Shown piece after piece: positions 23,232 through 32,400 of a stretch of 46,916 nt of DNA. A program made the translations under genes and the position numbers. The notes under the pieces were generated by a model that was given only the letters and a program-made list of their open reading frames with translations, made no database searches and had not been told where the DNA came from. The stretch lies in the NCBI GenBank assembly GCA_943359345.1, contig CALRHE010000005.1, forward strand, positions 1 to 46,916, in the 5' to 3' direction. The stretch comes from Candidatus Uhrbacteria bacterium (lineage in GTDB: Bacteria > Patescibacteriota > Patescibacteriia > UBA9934). Numbering within the stretch: the first letter of the stretch is position 1; each line of letters starts with the position of its first letter.

Positions 23232-24140
23232 ATGTTAACCCGTGAAGATTTGGAATATCGAATAAGGTTGTGGAGTGATGTTCAGTCATCGATCCATGCT
23301 TTTTTTGCGTCTCGAGGTTATCTCAACGTGCAGACCCCACTCCTAGTCCGTTCTCCTGGCATGGAACCGAATCTTGATCCTGTGGGTGTTGACGTGAAAC
23401 TGCTCGGCGACGTGTTGCATCGCGGGGGTTTGATTACGAGCCCAGAGTATGCGATGAAAAAGTTGCTCGGAGCCGGGCTTCAGAAGATCTACACGCTCAC
23501 TCCCGTCTTTCGCAACGGTGAAAAAATGGGGGAGCGTTGGAGCGTGGAGTTCACGATGCTTGAATGGTACCAGCAAGGTAAGGGATACGAGGTTTGCATG
23601 CAAGAAACTGAGGAGCTCGTGAATTCGATTTTGGGAGAAGCGACGAGCTGGCCGAGGATCAGCTATGTTAAGGAGTTTGAGAAGGTTTTCGGGTATCACC
23701 CGGCTGACGCCACGCCAGAACAGGCCGCTAAGGTCGCAGATTTATTCCAGTTTGAGGTTATGCCTAAGCTTGAGGCCGAGCACGCGCGCTTCTTTCTGAT
23801 CGAGTATCCTGTAGCTGAGGCCGCCTTGGCCCAAAAGAACCCTGATGGTCGCTCAGCTCAGCGTTTTGAGGCCTATGTGAATGGGCTTGAGATCTGTAAC
23901 GGCTTTACAGAGCTCGTCGATCCGGTTGAGCAGCGTGCTCGTTTTAAGGAAGAGGCTGAGGAGCGTCGCCAAGCCGGTAAGGAGGTCTTTCCGATTGACG
24001 AAGAGCTCTTGAATGGGTTAGCATCCGTGGCATCGTCAACTTTTGGCAATGCTTTGGGGATTGATCGATTGATTATGCTCAAGGCTGGCGTTAACAACAT
24101 TGACGCCATTCATTTATTCCCTCCATCGCTCAGATTCTGA
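23232..24140 (+). CDS. epmA: EF-P lysyl-transferase EpmA-like (LysRS class II paralogue)
   Basis: 302 residues from ATG 23232 (E. coli EpmA 325). It is a class II aminoacyl-tRNA synthetase catalytic core without the anticodon-binding domain. Motif 1 region is FLNVQTPLLVRSPGMEPN-like, motif 2 is VFRNGEKMGERWSVEFTMLEWY, then GLEICNGFTELVDP, and motif 3 is GNALGIDRLIMLKAG. This domain make-up is diagnostic of EpmA/GenX/PoxA. EpmA attaches (beta-)lysine to a conserved lysine of EF-P, and efp is the next gene. The start was chosen because residues before it have no family match and the upstream terminator would cut any longer version. EpmB is not in the window. Confidence 0.9.
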   Translation: MLTREDLEYRIRLWSDVQSSIHAFFASRGYLNVQTPLLVRSPGMEPNLDPVGVDVKLLGDVLHRGGLITSPEYAMKKLLGAGLQKIYTLTPVFRNGEKMGERWSVEFTMLEWYQQGKGYEVCMQETEELVNSILGEATSWPRISYVKEFEKVFGYHPADATPEQAAKVADLFQFEVMPKLEAEHARFFLIEYPVAEAALAQKNPDGRSAQRFEAYVNGLEICNGFTELVDPVEQRARFKEEAEERRQAGKEVFPIDEELLNGLASVASSTFGNALGIDRLIMLKAGVNNIDAIHLFPPSLRF

Positions 24141-24252
24141 AGGTATTAGGAATTAGATATTAGTAAGACTGTAGAGGGTAGATTTTAGAAGAGCTGCCGA
24201 TTACCTAAACTCTAAATTCTAAGCTCTTACTAATATCTAATTCCTAATATCT
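24141..24252 (+). repeat. Long inverted repeat between epmA and efp
   Basis: The arms 24141-24168 and 24225-24252 pair over 28 positions (24 consecutive Watson-Crick pairs, then one G-T and further pairs), rich in TTAG/CTAA. The left arm begins directly after the epmA stop. The 56-nt loop holds smaller pairs (TTAGAA/TTCTAA, GGTA/TACC). It lacks a T-tract and lacks the core of repeats A-E. It may be a terminator, a MITE-like element or an RNA-processing hairpin. Confidence 0.8.
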
Positions 24253-24271
24253 CCACAGAGCACTTAGTACT

Positions 24272-24838
24272 ATGGCATCTCCTAATGACATCCGAAAGGG
24301 CACAGTTATCAATCTTGATGGCGAACTCTGGGCCGTAGCTAGCTTCCAGCGTGTTTCACCTGGTAAGGGCAGCTCGTTTGTCCGTACTCGCATCAAGTCT
24401 TTATCAAACGGCAAGGTCGTCGAGCATAACTTCAAGTCAGCTGAAAACCTGACCTATGAAGATGTGGGCTACAAAAAGATGCAGTACATCTTTAGTGATG
24501 ACAATACGCTCACCTTCATGGACGGCAATAGTTATGAGCAGGTCATGATCGGCCGCGATATGGTGGGCGATGATGCTAAGTACCTAAAGGAGGGCTTAGA
24601 GTGTACCGTCGTCATGCATAATGACAACGCTATCGCTATGGAATTGCCGCTTAAGGTTAGGTACACCGTGAAACAGACCGATCCTGCCGTAGCCGGAAAC
24701 ACTGCTTCGGGCAACGTTTTAAAGGATGCAGTAACCGATAATGGTTTGAACATCCGTGTACCGATTTTTATCAAAGAAGGTGATGAAGTAATGATAAGTA
24801 CCGAGACGGGTGACTACGTCGAGCGCGTGGCTAAGTAA
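24272..24838 (+). CDS. efp: Translation elongation factor P
   Basis: 188 residues (usual 185-190). EF-P rescues ribosomes stalled on polyproline. Domain I holds the acceptor loop RVSPGKGSSF with Lys32 at the place of the modified Lys34 of E. coli EF-P. Domains II and III are complete: ENLTYEDVGYKKMQYIFSDD, the DGNSYEQVMIG strand and the closing GLNIRVPIFIKEGDEVMIST, DYVERV. The lysine at the loop tip and the adjacent epmA-like gene agree with lysylation of this EF-P. Several proteins coded here are Pro-rich (the Asp-Pro linker at 9007-9105 and the fibre-protein tail), so EF-P dependence is plausible. Confidence 0.97.
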   Translation: MASPNDIRKGTVINLDGELWAVASFQRVSPGKGSSFVRTRIKSLSNGKVVEHNFKSAENLTYEDVGYKKMQYIFSDDNTLTFMDGNSYEQVMIGRDMVGDDAKYLKEGLECTVVMHNDNAIAMELPLKVRYTVKQTDPAVAGNTASGNVLKDAVTDNGLNIRVPIFIKEGDEVMISTETGDYVERVAK

Positions 24839-24844
24839 GCACAA

Positions 24845-24874
24845 ACAAGGCCGCCTGCGGGCGGTTTTGTGTTT
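24845..24874 (+). terminator. efp intrinsic terminator
   Basis: CCGCC-tgcg-GGCGG stem (24851-24864), extended by ACAA/TTGT pairing, followed by TTTTGTGTTTT. Confidence 0.8.
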
Positions 24875-24876
24875 TC

Positions 24877-24885
24877 TGCTACAAT
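24877..24885 (+). promoter_or_regulatory. Extended -10 promoter of ftsK
   Basis: TGCTACAAT ends 9 nt before the ftsK ATG; no -35 and no SD are visible. This predicts a leaderless or nearly leaderless mRNA. Confidence 0.5.
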
Positions 24886-24894
24886 ACCTTTGCT

Positions 24895-27147
24895 ATGGCA
24901 AAAAAAGTGAAACGGCGGTCATCGGCGGCAGATTATTCGGAACCGCTGTTGTCTGAAGAGGTCAAACACAGCATATTAGCGATCCTTATGATTGCCATTG
25001 GGGCCATCATGCTACTTGCTGTTTTTGGTTTAGCCGGGGGAGTGGGAGATTGGGCCGACGCCAAAATGGCTTGGGCATTGGGTGTATCGCGCGTAGTTAT
25101 TCCGGTTTTGCTGATGATTATGGGTGCTTCGGTTGTCATGAAGGAATCACGACTCTTCAGTGCTCGCGGCTTGTTAGCTTTAGGTTTCTTTGTTTTAGGC
25201 CTTAACGGCCTGTTAAACCTGGTCTTTGTTTCTGATCCAAACGATGTGGTGACATTGGCTAGGGCGGGCGGAGCAGCTGGCAGGTTTACTTCCGAGCTCT
25301 TAGTCGGTGCCATGGGTTTTTGGGCGGCTTTGATTGTGGCCACTAGCGTTTTTTTGGTCTCATTCATGGTGTTGTTTAACATCTCGGTTTTGACCATTGT
25401 GGGTGCGCCGCTGCGATTTTTGAAAGGCTCAACAGCAGGTGATAACACAGACACTGATGATGACGGGGTTGAGACAACCGAACCAGAGCCAGTGGAGGTC
25501 ATAGATGATGAAGCCGAGCCCGCCGGGTCAGCCAAAGGAAAAATGGGCCGTCTGGCGGCTGCTTTTATGGCCAAGGGTGACGAAGAACAGGTGATGACTA
25601 CCACCGCTCACCGTAAGATTGAAGTTCCTCTTGATCTCCTGGACGGTAAGCGCTCTGAGGGAAAGGCTGGTGATATTGAGCGCAATCAACAAATTATCGC
25701 TCGAACTCTCGAACAGTTTGGGATTCAGGTTGAAATGAGTGAAGTTCGTGTAGGCCCAACGGTGGCCCAGTACTCGTTCAGACCCGCTCAAGGTGTAAAA
25801 CTTGCTCGCGTGGTTGCCCTTCAGAACGATCTCGCCTTAGCACTGGCAGCTCACCCAATTCGTATCGAGGCTCCAATTCCCGGTAAGGCACTAGTGGGTG
25901 TTGAGGTGCCTAACCAAACGGTAGCTCGGGTGGGTTTGCGAGAAGGCATGGAGTCAAAAGAGTTCAACGCGCGCAAGTCCGCCTTCTCGGTGCCGCTTGG
26001 CAAAGATATTTCTGGTGGTACGCCCATACTCCAAGTTGAAAAAGCTCCTCACATGCTGGTGGCTGGCGCTACAGGTTCAGGTAAGTCAGTGTGTTTAAAT
26101 GGGCTTATCATTTCGCTCTTGTATCAAAATGGTCCTGACGAACTTAAGTTCATCATGATCGACCCTAAGCGCGTTGAACTGGGGGTTTACGCCGGTATCC
26201 CGCACTTGCTCGTGCCGCCGATTGTGAAGGCTGACGAAGCCGTAAATGCTTTGAAGTGGGCAGTTAGAGAAATGGAGCGCCGCCTTGACTACCTGTCTAA
26301 GTTTGGAGCTCGCGATATCGACTCTTACAATGCCAAGAGTAAAGAGCGCATGCCGCGGATTATAATTGTAATTGATGAGCTGGCTGACCTCATGATCCAG
26401 AATAAGCGTGAAGTTGAGGCTGTGATTGTGCGTATTGCTCAGATGGCTCGGGCGGCTGGTATACACCTAGTTCTTGCTACTCAAAGGCCATCGGTTGACG
26501 TCATTACGGGTACCATCAAAGCCAATATCCCTACACGTCTGGCTTTTGCCGTGGCTTCTCAAGTTGATTCTAAAACCATTATTGATACTGCTGGCGCTGA
26601 TAAACTTCTCGGTCGTGGTGACATGTTGCTGTCTACGCCTGAGCTTAGTAAGCCTAGGCGTGTTCAGGGTGCTTACGTGTCAGACTCAGAAATCGAAAAG
26701 GTTGTGGCTTTTCTCAAGAAAGAAAGTGTTCCAGACTACAACTATCAAATTACTGAAGGGGGTAATGGTAACTCTGGTGGCACCAATTTCAAGGCGGAGG
26801 ACACGGATGTGTTGCTTGAAGATGCTATTAAAATCGCTATCGATGCCGGCCGCGTGTCTACCTCCTTCTTACAACGTCGCATGAAGGTTGGTTATTCCAG
26901 GGCTGCCAGGATTGTCGATATCATGCAGGAGATGGGTGTGGTTGGAGCCGCTGATGGTGCTAAGCCGCGCGAAGTTTTAATCTCCGAATGGCCGCCCGCC
27001 GGTATGGACGTTGGACCAGATGAAGATTTTGACGAGCCTGAGTCAACCGGCGATATTGATGAAGATGAGATGGACGAAATCATGGGAGCAGCTGATCCGG
27101 AGGTTGACGTTGATAGTAAGGAAGAGGACGATGTCGAAAAAACGTAA
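24895..27147 (+). CDS. ftsK: DNA translocase FtsK/SpoIIIE
   Basis: 750 residues. The N-terminal region has about four membrane helices within residues 25-175 (HSILAILMIAIGAIMLLAVF; VVIPVLLMIMGASVVM; LLALGFFVLGLNGLL; WAALIVATSVFLVSFMVLF), then an acidic linker. The motor follows: RVGPTVAQYSFRPAQGVKLA (alpha domain), Walker A GATGSGKSV near residue 390, Walker B IIIVIDELADLM, and the GIHLVLATQRPSVDVITGTI segment. The C-terminal gamma winged helix, QRRMKVGYSRAARIVDIMQEMGVV, recognises polar DNA sequences. It pumps chromosomal DNA through the division site. It is followed 6 nt later by the rodZ-like gene, so division and shape genes are coupled. Confidence 0.97.
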   Translation: MAKKVKRRSSAADYSEPLLSEEVKHSILAILMIAIGAIMLLAVFGLAGGVGDWADAKMAWALGVSRVVIPVLLMIMGASVVMKESRLFSARGLLALGFFVLGLNGLLNLVFVSDPNDVVTLARAGGAAGRFTSELLVGAMGFWAALIVATSVFLVSFMVLFNISVLTIVGAPLRFLKGSTAGDNTDTDDDGVETTEPEPVEVIDDEAEPAGSAKGKMGRLAAAFMAKGDEEQVMTTTAHRKIEVPLDLLDGKRSEGKAGDIERNQQIIARTLEQFGIQVEMSEVRVGPTVAQYSFRPAQGVKLARVVALQNDLALALAAHPIRIEAPIPGKALVGVEVPNQTVARVGLREGMESKEFNARKSAFSVPLGKDISGGTPILQVEKAPHMLVAGATGSGKSVCLNGLIISLLYQNGPDELKFIMIDPKRVELGVYAGIPHLLVPPIVKADEAVNALKWAVREMERRLDYLSKFGARDIDSYNAKSKERMPRIIIVIDELADLMIQNKREVEAVIVRIAQMARAAGIHLVLATQRPSVDVITGTIKANIPTRLAFAVASQVDSKTIIDTAGADKLLGRGDMLLSTPELSKPRRVQGAYVSDSEIEKVVAFLKKESVPDYNYQITEGGNGNSGGTNFKAEDTDVLLEDAIKIAIDAGRVSTSFLQRRMKVGYSRAARIVDIMQEMGVVGAADGAKPREVLISEWPPAGMDVGPDEDFDEPESTGDIDEDEMDEIMGAADPEVDVDSKEEDDVEKT

Positions 27148-27153
27148 TCGCTT

Positions 27154-27846
27154 ATGGTCTTCGTGATGCGTAAATTGGATGCTGTTCCAGAAACGCTCGG
27201 CGAAAAGCTTAGGGCCTTGCGGCGTACTCAGGCGGTGAGCCTAGCGATGCTCGAAGACAAGACGCGCATTCAAAAACGGTATCTTGAGGCACTTGAGCAC
27301 GGTAGGTATGCTGACTTGCCAGAACCGCTGTATACCAGAAATTTTATTAAAGCCTACACCCGGGCGCTTCAGGCAGACGAAAATTACTTTTTAGAACTTT
27401 ACGAAGAAGAAGTGGGACAGATGGATTTGCTAGGGCCGCACCGTTTACCACGTACGCGCGTGCGTAAGGGTAGATTTTTTGTGTTTTCACGTCTAACGAC
27501 TGGGCTTGGGATACTTTTACCGGCACTCGCCATTGTGGCTTATTTGTTATGGCAAACGTCATCTTTGGTTCGGGCGCCTGAAATTGTGATTCTGAGCCCA
27601 GCAGATGGTTCAGCTGTCCAAACAGCCTTATTGCCGGTTTGGGGTTACGTTAGCAAAGATGATGTAACGGTGGTTGTTAACGGCAATACGATTGTGATCG
27701 ACGAGTCTTTGCAATTTGCAACTCAGGTCGATCTTACGCGTGGTCTAAACGTTATCACTATACAGGCCAAACGGCGTTACTCACGCGAAGCTACGGTTTA
27801 TCGCCGGGTGGTTTTTGACCCGGTAGTGCCGGCAGCCATGCGCTAG
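27154..27846 (+). CDS. rodZ: RodZ-like membrane protein with N-terminal HTH
   Basis: 230 residues. Residues 10-90 form the HTH_25-type helix-turn-helix of RodZ: ETLGEKLRALRRTQAVSLAM, DKTRIQKRYLEALEHGRYADLP, and PLYTRNFIKAYTRALQADE. In RodZ this domain binds MreB rather than DNA. One membrane helix follows (about 115-133, GILLPALAIVAYLLW), preceded by basic residues. The C-terminal ~85 residues are an Ig-like extracytoplasmic domain (ILSPADGSAVQTALLPVWG, TVVVNGNTIVID, QVDLTRGLNVITIQA). It lies 6 nt after ftsK. A start at 27154 or a downstream Met (residue 5) is possible. No MreB gene is in the window. Confidence 0.88.
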   Translation: MVFVMRKLDAVPETLGEKLRALRRTQAVSLAMLEDKTRIQKRYLEALEHGRYADLPEPLYTRNFIKAYTRALQADENYFLELYEEEVGQMDLLGPHRLPRTRVRKGRFFVFSRLTTGLGILLPALAIVAYLLWQTSSLVRAPEIVILSPADGSAVQTALLPVWGYVSKDDVTVVVNGNTIVIDESLQFATQVDLTRGLNVITIQAKRRYSREATVYRRVVFDPVVPAAMR

Positions 27847-27943
27847 CTGGTTTCAGATTAAGACTAAGAGTGGATAAGTGGGGTGACCCTGCTGGTTGGT
27901 TAAGGTAATATCTGTTCGTGAATTGTTCGTAAAGATATTGTGT

Positions 27944-29005
27944 ATGGCGAAAGCAGGAGTAAACCCCCGGTTGGCAGCCGCCGCAGAGGCCATGAATCAG
28001 ATTAAAGAACGTTTCGGTGAAGGCAGTATTATGCGTTTTGGTGAGGCCAAGTCAACTAACGTTGATGCGATTCCGACAGGTTGTTTGTCACTTGATCTCG
28101 CGCTTGGTGCTTTGGGTGTGCCACGTGGTCGTGTGATTGAGATTTACGGACCAGAATCATCGGGTAAAACTACTTTGGCCCAACACATCATCGCTGAATG
28201 CCAGAAGCGGGGCGGGATTGCGGCCTTTGTTGATGCCGAACACGCTCTTGATCCAGATTATGCACGCAAAATTGGTGTTAACGTTGATGAGTTATTTATT
28301 TCTCAACCAGATACCGGTGAACAAGCCCTTGAAATTGTTGAAACCTTGGTTCGGTCTAATGCCATTGACGTGATTGTAGTTGATTCTGTAGCTGCACTGA
28401 CTCCTAAAGCTGAGATTGAGGGAGAGATGGGGGATAGTCACATGGGTTTGCAGGCTCGTTTAATGAGTCAGGCCTTGCGTAAGCTTACCGGGACTCTCTC
28501 TAAGACTGGGACTGTGCTGATTTTCATTAACCAGATCCGCATGAAGATAGGTGTGATGTTTGGAAATCCTGAAACCACGCCTGGCGGTAATGCCCTTAAA
28601 TTCTACGCCTCTGTGCGTATGGAAATCCGTCGTGCTGCCCAAATCAAGCAAGGCGACAAGGTGATTGGCAACCGCGTTAAGGTCAAAATCGTAAAAAATA
28701 AGGTGGCTCCGCCGTTCCGTGTGGCTGAATTTGATATCATGTACAATGAGGGTATTTCTGTAGCTGGCGACATGCTTGATTTGGGAGTTGTGGTTGGTTC
28801 GCTTGAGAAGCGCGGCAATAGTTATGCTTACGGTGAAGAAAAACTCGGCGTTGGTAGAGAGGTCGCCAAGCAGTATCTACGTGAACATTCTGAAACCATG
28901 GATCGACTCCGTATTGATACCCGCGAAGCAGCCCTAAGGGCTGAAGGTTTGGCTCCCGGTTCAACTTTAGTCAAGCCAGAAGACAATGACACAGATATCA
29001 ATTAA
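27944..29005 (+). CDS. recA: Recombinase RecA
   Basis: 353 residues from ATG 27944 ([10 protein letters not shown]); a longer open frame upstream lacks family sequence. Canonical segments: [24 protein letters not shown], Walker [10 protein letters not shown] near residue 67, [20 protein letters not shown], Walker [23 protein letters not shown]1 [19 protein letters not shown]2 [26 protein letters not shown], and [13 protein letters not shown]. The C-terminus ends in the usual acidic tail. It forms filaments on ssDNA for homologous recombination. Upstream, TGTTCGT occurs twice as a direct repeat (27913-27930). That is not an inverted LexA box, so SOS control is not demonstrated. Confidence 0.98.
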   Translation: MAKAGVNPRLAAAAEAMNQIKERFGEGSIMRFGEAKSTNVDAIPTGCLSLDLALGALGVPRGRVIEIYGPESSGKTTLAQHIIAECQKRGGIAAFVDAEHALDPDYARKIGVNVDELFISQPDTGEQALEIVETLVRSNAIDVIVVDSVAALTPKAEIEGEMGDSHMGLQARLMSQALRKLTGTLSKTGTVLIFINQIRMKIGVMFGNPETTPGGNALKFYASVRMEIRRAAQIKQGDKVIGNRVKVKIVKNKVAPPFRVAEFDIMYNEGISVAGDMLDLGVVVGSLEKRGNSYAYGEEKLGVGREVAKQYLREHSETMDRLRIDTREAALRAEGLAPGSTLVKPEDNDTDIN

Positions 29006-29011
29006 ATCCCC

Positions 29012-29039
29012 TTGCAAATTCAGACATTCCGGCTATACT
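29012..29039 (+). promoter_or_regulatory. Promoter of the 6S-like RNA
   Basis: TTGCAA (29012-29017), 16-nt spacer, TATACT (29034-29039), starting 6 nt after the recA stop. It predicts a transcript beginning near 29046, a few nt before the closing stem of the structured RNA. Confidence 0.65.
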
Positions 29040-29045
29040 CTTAAG

Positions 29046-29205
29046 GTGATCTTTGCCAATATTTGCGGGATAAGACGCGATTTTCTAGCTCCACGTCTGA
29101 ACGTAGTCGGGGCGTAAGCCCTGGCGAATTCTCTCTCCTCACGTTCGTTATGCGGGGCTGGTATTTTTCTCTTCGTAGTTCTTGTCCTGCATGTTTTGGT
29201 AAAGA
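29046..29205 (+). ncRNA. ssrS: Structured RNA with 6S RNA architecture
   Basis: About 160 nt that fold into one long rod. The closing stem CTTTGCCAA (29051-29059) pairs with TTGGTAAAG (29196-29204), then TGCGGGATAAGA (29064-29075) pairs with TCTTGTCCTGCA (29180-29191) over 12 positions. A large asymmetric bubble follows (29076-29084 opposite 29162-29179). Then CTAGCTCC (29085-29092) pairs with GGGGCTGG (29154-29161), with inner GAACGT/ACGTTC (29099-29104/29141-29146) and a GGGC-GTAA-GCCC tetraloop hairpin (29110-29121). Rod, central bubble and terminal arm are the shape by which 6S RNA mimics an open promoter. The 6S name is inference from shape; the fold itself is visible. It has its own promoter. 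Confidence 0.5.
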
Positions 29206-29242
29206 TGGCTAAAATTAGCGAATTTTAAAAACACAGGCGATA

Positions 29243-29271
29243 TTGACTCTTGTCAAGACCCCTGTTATACT
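29243..29271 (+). promoter_or_regulatory. rpoBC promoter
   Basis: TTGACT (29243-29248), exact 17-nt spacer, TATACT (29266-29271). Transcription would start near 29278, giving a leader of about 150 nt before the rpoB ATG at 29429. Confidence 0.75.
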
Positions 29272-29275
29272 TCCG

Positions 29276-29363
29276 GCCACGACCCAAAAATCTTCACTCG
29301 TTTAGGCATGTTTGTGAGCCGCCTGAACGCTGCCACAGTTGGCTTCAAAACCGCTGTCGTGGC
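29276..29363 (+). promoter_or_regulatory. Folded 5' leader of rpoBC (three-way junction)
   Basis: GCCACGAC (29276-29283) pairs perfectly with GTCGTGGC (29356-29363). Within it CGTTTAGGC (29299-29307) pairs with GCCTGAACG (29321-29329), and GCCA (29332-29335) with TGGC (29340-29343). The three stems form a junction at the very 5' end of the predicted transcript. No T-tract follows, so it is not a simple terminator. A protein- or ligand-binding control element is possible. Confidence 0.45.
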
Positions 29364-29428
29364 GACGGAAAAAAACGAGCAATAGGAATTTACGACACCT
29401 GCCTTTGGTATGGTGCCTTTTGCGTTTT

Positions 29429-32400
29429 ATGTCAAAAACTATCATTACGCAGATCGGAGATCGCAAGGCCTTTGCCGCTGTCAACACGGCGGCTGACTTG
29501 CCAGATCTTATTGAAATCCAAAAGTCGTCTTACGACTGGTTCTTGGAGAGTGGTATCCGAGAACTTTTTGATGAAATTTCTCCGATTAAAGATTTCATCG
29601 GCCGCGATCTTGAGCTCAGTCTAGAGAATTATTATCTGGACGAGCCTAAATTTGATGAAATTACTAGTCGCGCCAAAAACGTGACCTTTGAATCACCGCT
29701 GCGCGTAAAAGCGAAGCTCAAGAATTTGCGTACCAACGAAAGCAAGGAGCAGGAAATCTACTTGGGTGACCTGCCGGTCATGACCCCGCGCGGCACCTTC
29801 ATTATTAACGGTGTCGAGCGTGTGGTCGTGTCGCAGCTGGTGCGTTCAGCTGGCGCCTTCTTTACAGCTGAAGTCTTACGCGGTCGCCGCTACTATGGTG
29901 CTAAGATCATCCCGAACCGTGGTGCTTGGTTAGAGTTTGAAACCGATGCCAAGAACGTTATCTGGGTAAAAATTGACCGCAAGCGCAAGGTGGCCGTCAC
30001 AGCACTTATGCGTGCTTTTGGTTACGGTGACAATGAAGAAATTAGCTCCTTGTTTACTGACGTTGATATTCACCCCACGGTGAAGTACATCGAGTCAACT
30101 TTGCAAAAAGATATTTCAAGCAATGAAGAAGAGGGTTTGCGGGAAGTTTATAAGCGTATTCGCCCAGGTGATTTGGCTACAGCTGATAACGCTCGTCAGC
30201 TTATTCATGCCATGTTCTTCAAGTTTGATCGTTATGACCTTGGAGCCGTGGGTCGTTACAAGTTCAATTTACGTTTTGGTGTGGCTAACCCTGACGACAA
30301 CGTCACCATTGAAGAGCTGCGCATTTTGTCTAAGGCAGACTTGGTGGCGATTGTCCGTGAGATTATTCGTTTGAACATCAATCAGGACGAACCCGATGAC
30401 GTTGACCATCTCGGTAATCGCCGCGTGCGCTCAGTTGGTGAGTTACTCCAATCACGTTTCCGGATTGGTTTGGCTCGGATGGAGCGCATTGTTAAGGATC
30501 GTATGTCCACTCAGGACATTGATTCCTTAACGCCTGGCAAACTTATCAATGCACGCCCCGTGATTGGCGCCGTGCGTGAGTTTTTCATGTCGTCCCAGTT
30601 ATCTCAGTTCATGGATCAAACCAATCCGTTGGCCGAGCTTGAGCACAAGCGCCGCTTGTCAGCCATGGGTCCGGGCGGCTTGTCACGTGAGCGCGCCGGT
30701 TTTGAAGTCCGTGACGTACACACCACTCACTACGGTCGGATTTGTCCGATTGCTACTCCAGAAGGTCCAAACATTGGTTTGGTTGGCCACTTGGCTAGCT
30801 ACGCCCGTGTGAATCCCTACGGTTTTATTGAGACCCCTTATCGTAAGGTCATCAAAGTTGGTGGTAAGGCACAGGTATCTGACGAAATTGTTTATTTGAA
30901 CGCTTTTACAGAAGAGAAGGCAGTAACCTGCCCAGCTACGGTTGAGATTGACGCCAAGGGTTTTATTGTTGATGAATACGTTGAGGGTCGTGAGCAAGGC
31001 GAGCCGCGTTTGGTCCAGGCCAAAGACGTGGAGTACATGGACGTCTCGACCACCCAGATTGTGTCAGTCGGTACGGCTTTGATTCCGTTTCTTGAGCATG
31101 ACGACGCTACCCGCGCGCTCATGGGTACTAACATGCAACGTCAAGCTGTACCAACTGTGAAGCCACAGGCTCCACTTATTGGTACCGGCATGGAGCGCCG
31201 CGCCGCCCTGGATTCTGGTCACGTCTTGGTAGCAGAGGAAGATGGCTTGGTTACGGAAGCTGATGGCGTAAAGATCACGGTTGATTATAAGAAGCGCGGT
31301 CTCGTTACCTACAAGCTCAACAAATATTTGCGCTCGAACAACTCGACCGCCATTACGCAGCGTCCCGTGATTGTGGCCGGCGTGAAGGTGAAGAAGGGGG
31401 ACGTCATGGCTGACGGTCCATCCGTGCAGAACGGCGAACTCGCCCTTGGTCAAAACATGCTCGTAGCTTTCATGAGCTGGGGCGGTTACAACTACGAAGA
31501 CGCTGTCATCATGTCAGAGCGCGTAGTTCAAGATGATCGTTTTACCACTATCCACTTGGAGCACCTGACACTTGATGTTCGCGATACTAAACTTGGACCC
31601 GAAATCGTTACTTCTGACATTCCGAACGTTTCTGAAGAGAAACTCAAGAACCTTGATGCTGAAGGTGTTATTCGTATCGGTGCCGAGGTCAAGAGCGGTG
31701 ACATTCTCGTGGGCAAAATCACCCCAAAGGGTGAGACCGAGCTTTCAGCTGAAGAAAAACTGCTGCGTGCCATTTTCGGTGAAAAGGCTCGTGAAGTTCG
31801 CGACTCATCTTTGTACTTGGAGCACGGTCGTAAAGGTAAGGTAGTCGACATTAAAGTTTTCTCTCGTGAAGAGGGTGACAATTTGCCACCAGGCGTGATC
31901 AAGTCGATCCAGGTCACCATTGCTGACTTACGTAAATTGCAGGCTGGTGACAAGGTAGCTGGTCGCCACGGTAACAAAGGCGTGGTGTCGATTGTAGTTC
32001 CAGTCGAAGACATGCCATTTACTGAAGACGGTCGTACCGTTGATGTCATTCTGACCCCACTTGGTGTGGTGTCGCGTATGAACCTTGGTCAGATTCTTGA
32101 AGTTCACTTGGGTCTGGCAGCCGATAAGCTCGGCTTCAACGTGGCCACTCCAGTGTTTGCTGGAGCCCCCGACGTGGCTATTCGTGAGCAGCTGGTTGAA
32201 GCTGGTTACCCAGAGAGTGGCCAGTTACGTTTGATCGATGGCCGTAACGGCAACCCGTTTGAACACCCTGTCACGGTTGGCGTTATGTACATGCTCAAGC
32301 TGAACCACATGGTGGAAGACAAGATGCACCAGCGTTCAATTGGACCTTACTCGTTGATCACGCAACAGCCGCTTGGTGGTAAAGCCCAGTTTGGTGGCCA

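Noticed and set aside
27913-27930. LexA operator upstream of recA
   Set aside because: TGTTCGT occurs as a direct, not inverted, repeat and does not match known LexA boxes.
29210-29227. TAAAATT/AATTTTA palindrome as terminator of the 6S-like RNA
   Set aside because: The stem is A/T only and is followed by A-run rather than T-run, so it is not a convincing intrinsic terminator.
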